This document shows, in pieces, positions 38,475 through 46,300 of a stretch of DNA of 64,000 bases. Under the pieces are notes generated by a model that was not told where the DNA came from, did not search any database, and saw only the letters and a list, made by a program, of their open reading frames with translations. The number at the start of each line of letters is the position of its first letter. Within the stretch, counting starts at the first letter, position 1. A program made the position numbers and the translations under genes. Origin of the DNA: Pseudoalteromonas holothuriae. GTDB taxonomy: Bacteria; Pseudomonadota; Gammaproteobacteria; Enterobacterales; Alteromonadaceae. Location: positions 51,460 through 115,459 of the forward strand of contig NZ_CAMAPC010000014.1 in assembly GCF_945859825.1 (NCBI RefSeq). The letters are read 5' to 3'.

Positions 38475-39131
38475 ATGTTTCAATATCATTTTTCAACTAA
38501 TCTTGTAGAGCAGTTACTGAGCTTTGCTGGTAACGCATTTGTTCACAGTAAAAAAGACGTATTAATCCATCAAGATGAGCCTTTAACAAAGTTAATTCTG
38601 GTAAGAAGTGGTACGGTTTCTTTTAGTTATGACGTTGGTAATGGTAGACGTTTATTGTTAGGACAACTTGACTGCAATAATACCTTAATAGGCGAAATTG
38701 AAGCACTTAATAATCAGCCTTGTATCTATACCGTCACCTGTTTAAGTAACGTTCAATACAACCTGATTGAATTAAAGCATTGGCGACAATTGCTGCTCGA
38801 CCAACCAGAATTGAGCTTATATACCGCGCAAACTATTGCGGCTAAATTTGCTGAAAATCAAAAAATTAATCTCGACAAGTTATTATTACCACTGAGCTAT
38901 AACATCGCTAAAGACTGTTTATTACGAGCTGAAAACAATAATCCAACATTACTTCGCGCTTACCCAACAGTAAATGCAGAAGCTGAGCGTTTTGCTACTA
39001 CTGAACGAGCTTACAGACGTGTGGTGACTGAATTGGTAGACAAAGGCTTAATAGTGAGAAGTAGTGACGGTTTAAAACCTGTAGATATAGATGCGCTAGA
39101 AGATTTTGTAGATAGTTTTGCACAAATATAG
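38475..39131 (+). CDS. Crp/Fnr-family transcriptional regulator, YeiL-like
   Basis: This 218-residue regulator has an N-terminal cyclic-nucleotide-binding-type beta-roll (about 15-120: LILVRSGTVSFSY, GEIEALNNQPCIYTVTCLS) and a C-terminal winged helix (about 150-205: AERFATTERAYRRVVTELVD, then KGLIV). Domain order and sequence style match YeiL rather than Crp. The cAMP-contacting RS pair is absent, so the ligand is probably not cAMP. Two cysteines in the sensor part (C52-like positions in LDCNNT and QPCIYTVTC) may matter. Confidence 0.8.
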   Translation: MFQYHFSTNLVEQLLSFAGNAFVHSKKDVLIHQDEPLTKLILVRSGTVSFSYDVGNGRRLLLGQLDCNNTLIGEIEALNNQPCIYTVTCLSNVQYNLIELKHWRQLLLDQPELSLYTAQTIAAKFAENQKINLDKLLLPLSYNIAKDCLLRAENNNPTLLRAYPTVNAEAERFATTERAYRRVVTELVDKGLIVRSSDGLKPVDIDALEDFVDSFAQI

Positions 39132-39135
39132 AAAT

Positions 39136-39161
39136 AAGCTGGCCTTCAGACTGGCCAGCTT
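39136..39161. terminator. Hairpin between the regulator and the phosphoribosyltransferase
   Basis: AAGCTGGCC/GGCCAGCTT with an 8-base loop lies between two converging genes. On the minus strand it is followed by ATTTCTATATTT. Confidence 0.65.
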
Positions 39162-39172
39162 AGCGCTATGTC

Positions 39173-39733
39173 TTACTTAAATAACGCTTTGATATTACTC
39201 AAGTCTGATTTACCTGCAATGATTTCATCTGGCGTAAGCCCAGAAAGCTCATGTGGAAATACCAGCCACTCATCCGACTCATGAATATAGTAATCAGGCT
39301 TCATAGGCACTTTAGTATTGTTTGGCTTATAATAAGGGCAAGCCACACGGATATCTTTTGGCAAGTTCAAGCGCATTAGTTCAGCAAGCTTTTCTTTTAA
39401 CGCATAAATGCTGCGACCAGAGTCAAACACGTCATCTACGATTAATAATGAATCCCCAGCATTGGCGTTTTCTATAATGTAATGTAAACCGTGAACTTTG
39501 ATCTCTTTTGATTGCTTGCCAATGCCGTAATAAGACGACGTACGCACAGCTATGTGGTCTGTTTCTATGCCTTTATAGTCATAGTATTCTTGAACAGCTA
39601 TTCCAATTGGTGCGCCACCGCGCCAAATGCCAATGATAAAATCTGGACGAAAGTCGTCTTCATAAACTTGCGCGGCAACACGAAATGAATCTTCTAGCAA
39701 TTGCTGTGCGGTGATATAGCACTTATCTGACAT
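39173..39733 (-). CDS. Phosphoribosyltransferase (purine-type)
   Basis: This PRTase-fold enzyme transfers a phosphoribosyl group from PRPP, probably to a purine base. The PRPP loop is LLIVDDVFDSGRSIYALKEK; the N-terminal FIIGIWRGGAPIGIAVQEYY provides the cis-peptide loop. The ATG at 39733 gives 186 residues; an in-frame start further up has no family support. No strong ribosome-binding site is seen. A degenerate copy of its first ~40 codons and whole promoter region lies at 50037-50283, so it marks one edge of a rearranged zone. Confidence 0.85.
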   Translation of the reverse strand: MSDKCYITAQQLLEDSFRVAAQVYEDDFRPDFIIGIWRGGAPIGIAVQEYYDYKGIETDHIAVRTSSYYGIGKQSKEIKVHGLHYIIENANAGDSLLIVDDVFDSGRSIYALKEKLAELMRLNLPKDIRVACPYYKPNNTKVPMKPDYYIHESDEWLVFPHELSGLTPDEIIAGKSDLSNIKALFK

Positions 39734-39872
39734 ACAAAAACCCCGTGAGAATGCGAATAATGTCGTGTGGTAGCTACTCAGACATAGAGTATATGACTCA
39801 AAAATGACATAAAGCAGCATAAGGTGTAACCGACTATTTTAGCGCAGTTACAGAAGAAATGCTTGTGCTCAT
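39610..39872. repeat. Direct repeat R1, original copy (phosphoribosyltransferase 5' end)
   Basis: About 260 bp containing the first ~40 codons of the phosphoribosyltransferase gene and its upstream region recur in the same orientation at 50037-50283, on the far side of the giant-protein gene. Confidence 0.85.
39788..39793 (-). promoter_or_regulatory. -10 element of the phosphoribosyltransferase promoter
   Basis: TATACT on the minus strand, 55 bases before the start codon, lies in a 36-bp block that is unchanged in the degenerate copy at 50037-50283. A weak -35 (TGCTTT) is 17 bases upstream. Confidence 0.5.
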
Positions 39873-40022
39873 ACCTATTATACCAATGCGCAATAATACT
39901 TAATCGTTTTGCGGGGTTAAACTTGACACTAGCCGGGCTGGAATTTTTATTTTAAAACAAATAGATAGTAAATTTACGCCTTATTATTGATAAAGTTTCA
40001 TTACCTCAAAATAGAGTACTTC

Positions 40023-40263
40023 GGGTCTGTTGTTCTTTGCTGTGTGTTTTTGCAAGGCAGGACCTATATCGCATCGTTATTCTATGTCAGCTAGGTGATA
40101 AGGCAGAAAAAATACCCGAATGGCGCTGCTCAAAGGGTTCAACCAAAGACTTCCACTACTTTGTCATTCGCAACTGACATAAACTATTATGCTACATGGC
40201 TCATTTCTCGTAATGAAAGCCTTTGATTTGAACAAAATTCATACCTCAAAGATCAACAGACCC
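40023..40263. mobile_element. MITE-like element with 17-bp terminal inverted repeats
   Basis: The ends GGGTCTGTTGTTCTTTG and, inverted on the right, GGGTCTGTTGATCTTTG differ at two positions and enclose 241 bp with no coding capacity. This suggests a miniature inverted-repeat element or an internally deleted insertion sequence. A target duplication is not obvious. The surrounding 39873-40310 holds no gene. Confidence 0.6.
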
Positions 40264-40311
40264 TAATTAAGCTGACTGGTATCAGTGCTTAAAAATAAAT
40301 CGAGGAATAAA

Positions 40312-40342
40312 AAAACGGCCTGAACAAAGTTCAGACCGTTTT
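40312..40342 (-). terminator. Terminator of the giant-protein gene
   Basis: AAAACGG-CTGAAC/GTTCAG-CCGTTTT with a 3-base loop and one internal mismatch is followed by TTT on the minus strand. It is a strong terminator 17 bases after the stop codon. Confidence 0.85.
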
Positions 40343-40358
40343 ATTGTAACTTACCTTT

Positions 40359-43300
40359 TTAGCGTTTAATGGCTAACCGTCTGGAGGCTCCAAAAGGAAC
40401 AAGTAATAACATTAACCATAACAAGCTACCACCACTGCCATCCGATACGGGTTTGGTTACTTGTACGCTAACTACCCCTATTGCCTGTGCACCAAATTCA
40501 TCCTGCACTGTATAGGTTATCGTATCCATGCCAACATAGCCTGATTTTGGTGTATAACGCAGTAGACCATTATCCATGATAGTAACAGCACCAACATCAG
40601 CCGTTGCGAGTGTTAGCGTCAGAGTGTCTGATTCAGGGTCTGAGTCATTGCTTAATACATCTATCAATACAGTAGACTCATAATCCACACTCGTGCGATT
40701 AGGGTTGGCTTCTGGTGGCATATTCTCAGCTACAGTGACCACCACCATCGCTTCACCTACACCACCTTTTCCATCACTAATGCGGTACATCACCATATCT
40801 TCACCCGCAAAACCTGCGTTCGGTACGTAGCTAATACTTTTACCTTCATTGATAAATGTATCGCCATTTGAGGCACTCGCTTGTGTGATAGTGAGTTCAT
40901 CACCTTCTGCATCACTGTCATTAGCTAAGACATCAATAACAACCAAACTCCTATTTGCAGTTTGAGCACTGTCATTTTGAGCTACAGGTGCTTGATTACC
41001 GACCACAGTAACCGTGACAGTGCTAAAGCTCGTGCCACCTTGAGAGTCTGTAATGCTATAGCTAATCACATCTTCTCCTACAAAGTTGGCTGCAGGAGTA
41101 AACCGTAATTGCTGCTCAGCGGTTACTTCTACAACACCAAACTGGGCGCTTGCTTGTGCAATTGTTAGTGTATCACCATCTGCATCTGTATCATTTTCTA
41201 ATACGTCTATCACTGCACTGCTATTCCACTGCATACTAAAGGTATCAGCATTAGCCACCGGTATTTGGTTATCAGACAAGAACACCCCAACACCGCTTGG
41301 ATCAACGATTGTACCGTTGGCTTTTTCATCAGCATCATTAGGACCTCCATCTTCAATTTCTAATTGAACACACCAATGACCTTCCGTTAGTCCAGCTTGC
41401 CATAGTGCATCACCTGGAGGAGGGCAGTACCCTGCCTCACCCGCACTACTGAAGACCTGGTTGTTGCCATTTTCAACAAAATCTCTCCAACCTTGTGCGT
41501 CAGTGTACTTACGATATACCGCATTTGCTGGAATTGGCAGAGTTTGCGGCAGTACTAAGCGATACGTTTGCCCAACTTCAGGTAAGCCATAAGCAATATA
41601 ATCAAACACCCCGCCTACGTTGGTAACTTCACTGTCTGCACTGATATTGCCCTGTTGAGTATCATCGCTTAATTCCAACCCTCCGCGACTATCTTGCGCT
41701 GCAACAGCACCTTTACGCAAACAAACACCTGGATCGCCTTCTGCTAAGAATGCATTCTGGTTAGTCACTTGCCCTGGCACAACATTACACTCATCTATTG
41801 CATCTAAGAAATCCGCTATGCCATCGCCATCTGAGTCAGCGTAACCTTCTTGATCATCAGGGATTAAATCCCCATCAGAGTCTTCAGAACTTAAAGCTGC
41901 CAGCTCTGTGGTTATATCAATATACACTGTTTCACTACCACTAAGCGCGGGTGAAGCACTGTCGGTTACTGTCACTGTAACTGGATACACACCTGGCGTG
42001 ACAACGCTTGGGTCAAAGGTAAACAGGTTGCTTTGAGCACTTTGATTTGTCAAAGATGAATTCCAGTTTAAGGTCAGCTGATCTTGTGGATTCGCATCAG
42101 TTGCTTGTGCGAGCACATTAACCAAGCCCTCATTTTGCGCGACCGTTAACCGGGTTTCAGTAGATTGCTCAACGTTGAGTTTAACAACTGGTGTTATGTT
42201 ACCTTCAAAGATACGAACTGTTGTTTGGCTCTTATTGCCTAAATTAACTCCGGCATCCAAACTAATTACAACTGTCTCAACTTGCTCAACAACACTATCG
42301 CTGAATACACTAAATTGTATCGACGTTCGTGTACCACTCGAAATTGTCACTACGCCACTTTGCACATCATGATCAGTACCATCAGCACTACCAGAGACAC
42401 TGTAGTTGACTGTAACTGGATAACTTGGCGCTGGGCCATTAAGTAATACATCTACCGAAACACTATTCCCTTCAGTTACCACTTGATCTTTACTTAAAGA
42501 TATTAACGGCATTACAGTTACTTGCTGCTTCGCAATCGTTTTCAAGTCATTATCATCAACAGCCTGCCAGTAAACACTATTCAGCCCTGGTGCAAAGGTA
42601 GTCGCTCTATCAACCAGTGATACTGGTACTGGGTTACCTAAGCTATCAACTGCTGACGCAACACCTAAGTCAACTTTTGTGAATAAACCTGTAGCATTCA
42701 CCGTAACATCATTGGGTACAGTCAGTACGGGCTTCTCCCCATCCGATTCACCAGTTATTTGCAAATCAACGTCAGCTGTATCTCTACCTGTATTGCCATC
42801 TGATATTGCATAACTGAACTGAACTTCTCCACTAAAACCATCTGGTGCCTGATACTGCAATGCACCCTGCGCAACACTAACACTACCGATACTGGCTTTT
42901 GCACCTTGAACTATTAGAGTATCTCCATCCACATCAGAGTCGTTATTTAATACTGACAATGTATATGTGTTAGAGCTGTTTTGTACCAATGTAAAGGTAT
43001 CATCTTGTGCATTAGGTTCATCATTTAAGGGAGTAATTTCAAGTGATACAACCGCAGGCTCTGAAGTTAACTCAGCATCACTAGCTGTATAGCTGAAACT
43101 ATCCTGTCCATTAAAATCTTGCACTGGCTGATATACCCAACCGACATTTGATTGAGTTAAAGTACCATTACTCGGTGGTGACACGATTGCAAATGTAAGT
43201 GTATCATTTTGGGCATCAGTCGCGGATGCAGTAATACCTAATGTCGCATCTTCTTCCAATGATAGTGTTTGGGGTGTTACCACTGGCGCCGTATTTACTT

Positions 43301-46300
43301 TTAGTACAGTTAAGTTAAAGGCTGCAAGACTTGAACTTAAAGTACCATCCGAGACGCTTACTACCACACCACTTGTTGTGCCAATATCACTTTCATCAGG
43401 AACACCTGAAATTGTGCCAGTTGCAGCGCTAAACGTTGCCCAACTAGGTAGGTTTGCAACACTAAATGTCAAGGTATCATCATCTGAGTCTGCTGAATTT
43501 GGCGTAAAGCTATATTGCTCACCAGCAAGCACTGAAGTTGCTGGGGTTCCTGATATGGTTGGTGCATCATTAACATTAACTACTTCAATACTAAACGCAG
43601 GTAAATTAGCTGATACACTGCCATCTGATACGCTTACTATTACACCACTGGTAGTACCTATATCACCCTTACCTGGCACACCAGCAACCGCCCCCGTTGA
43701 AGCACTAAAAGTTGCCCAACTGGGTAGGTTTGCCACACTAAATGTCAAGGCATCACCGTCTAAATCTGTAGCACTTGGTATAAAGCTGTATTGTTCGCCT
43801 TCCAAGATTGACGTAGCTGGTGTCCCAGTTATGGTTGGCGCATCATTAACATTAACTACTTCAATACTAAACGCAGGTAAATTAACTGATACACTGCCAT
43901 CTGATACCGATAACACAATCCCAGAAGCTGTACCCACATCTTGTTGTTGCGGCACACCACTTAACAAACCACTATTTGAATCTAAGGTAAGCCAACTTGG
44001 CGCATTCGCAACATTAAAGCTCAAACTATCATTATCAATATCATTTGCCTGTGGAGTAAAGCTATAGGTATCGTTTTGCGATACTTTAGTATTTGGTGTG
44101 CCAGTAATCGATGGCGCATCATTCACGTTTGTCACGACTAAGTTAAATACACCAAGGCTCGAACTGAATGAACCATCAGTTAGCGTTATTTCGATATTCT
44201 GCGCAGTACCAACATCGCTGTTACCCGGAGTGCCCGTGATTGAACCATTATTTGAATTAAAGTTTAGCCAAGTAGGTTTATTCTGTATGTTGTAAGTTAA
44301 TATAGTTGAATCAACATCACTTCCCACTGGGGTAAAACTGTAGCTCTCACCTTGTGCAACTATTGTTATTGGTATACCAGTAATAATCGGAGCATCATTT
44401 ACAGCACTCACATTGACAGTTACGTTATCAGATATCGAACTGGATTCATTGTCGGTAAGCTGAACAGTGACAGTTCTTGCCGCTATAGAGGGGTTATCAC
44501 TACTATTTTGGTAACTCAGCGCCCTAACCAATGCTTGCGTAATTGCATTGGTACTGGCGGATAAGTTGACCGTTAAAGTGTCTCCGCCCGAAACTACACC
44601 ATCATTGGCAGTACCGCTAGTTTCGCTAATAGTACCTATCACTGAATTTTGGTAGCTTAGCTGTGCATTACTAATGCTAAAGTCACCACTGGTTGCAATA
44701 CTTAAGCTATCTTCTGCTAAAGCACCACTGCTAATTGACGCGACTAATTGAGCATCATTACCTTGCCAGCTAGCATCCCCATCTGGGTCAGTCGCAGATG
44801 CTTGGCTATCGAGTGAAGTTGCTAAAGCATTTTCGGTGTAATTAAGGCTAGCTGCCATAGACAGCGTTGGCGCATCAAGTTGTGCATTGATAGTAACGGA
44901 TGCCGTATCAGATATATTTGAGAATGCTGTTATACCACCTTTATTCGTCGCATCAGCTGTATCACCAGCCGTACCTGATGACTTATCCCAAGCAATAAAG
45001 GTAAAGGTTGCAGAGCCATTATAATGCTCACTCGGTACAAATCTGATTTTTTGAGTCGTGCCAACAGTCAATGTCCCATCAAGCAACCGAGCTGCAGTTG
45101 TTAAATCAACACTTTGCCCTGTAGTTACACTAAAATCACTCCAATTACTACCATTGTCAGTGCTGTACTGCCAGCTACCATTAGTATTATCAACCATGGT
45201 TACTGCAATAGCTTCAACAACCCCTCCATCTACATCGCCGATAGAATTATCAACTACCAAAGTGTCAATTTCCACTCCGGTGTTATTAGCTCCTGATACA
45301 TCTTCATTTATCGCAGTTAAAACTGGGGTTTGCGAATTATCTAGCGTTGGAGCGTCATTAACTTCTGTGATGCTTACCACTATTTGATTTGTACCTTCAC
45401 TATTGGATACACCATCATTAAAAGTCCAGTTTAATGTAGCTGATGTGCCGGGGGCTTCAGAGCTATTGGAATAACTAATATTTCGTAACACATTCCCTAC
45501 AATAGCGGTTGTTGCATTGCTATTAAAGGTTAAGGTTAGAGTACCAGCACCATTCGCGGTAACAGTACCTACAGAAGTATTGTTGTAATCAAACGTTTGA
45601 CCCTGCGTAAGCGCACCCAATTGCCCTGTATTTCCATAAGTATCACTGGTATTCGCTCCACCGTTACGGGCGATTGTAAGACTTGCACCATTGTAGTCAC
45701 CATTACCGTTACTTAACGCATCTAGTTCAGTATCTGAGACCGCGACATTCAAATCAAACACGACTGCCGAACCATTCTCTGTAAAGTTAGGCGTGGCATC
45801 TAAGCCAATAAATACTGGAGGGTTATTTTCGTCTAAAGTAATTGTAACTTGCTGCGTTCCCAACTCAGCGGCATTACCAGTAGTAACAGTATTAACATCT
45901 ACGATAACAGTTTCCCCATCATCTGAAGTTGGGGCATCATCAATACCTGTAATCGTAAAGGTTTGCGATGCTGAACCACTACTAATGGTCACTGTATTAC
46001 CTGCAATAGACCCGCCCAAAGAATAATCAGTACCAGAACCTGTCGCAGTACCGCCAAAACTTAAAGTGACAGACACATTTGCAGGTGCATTAAAGTCATT
46101 ACTTGCGCTATCTTTGAGTGTTAAGGTAACCATTGCTTGGCCTGACTTTTCTAAAATAGACGTGTTATCAACACTTAATACTACATTAGCCGCAACCGTG
46201 ACTGCATACGTTGTATTATTGGTAATACCTACAAATGTATTACCAGCACTATCTGTTATAGCCGTTGTATCTACCTGTACTGCATAACCAACACCTGCCG

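Noticed and set aside
43378..44067. A 229-codon open frame on the plus strand inside the giant gene.
   Set aside because: It is the antisense of the He_PIG-type repeats, repeats with them, and has no ribosome-binding site. It is a mirror of the real frame.
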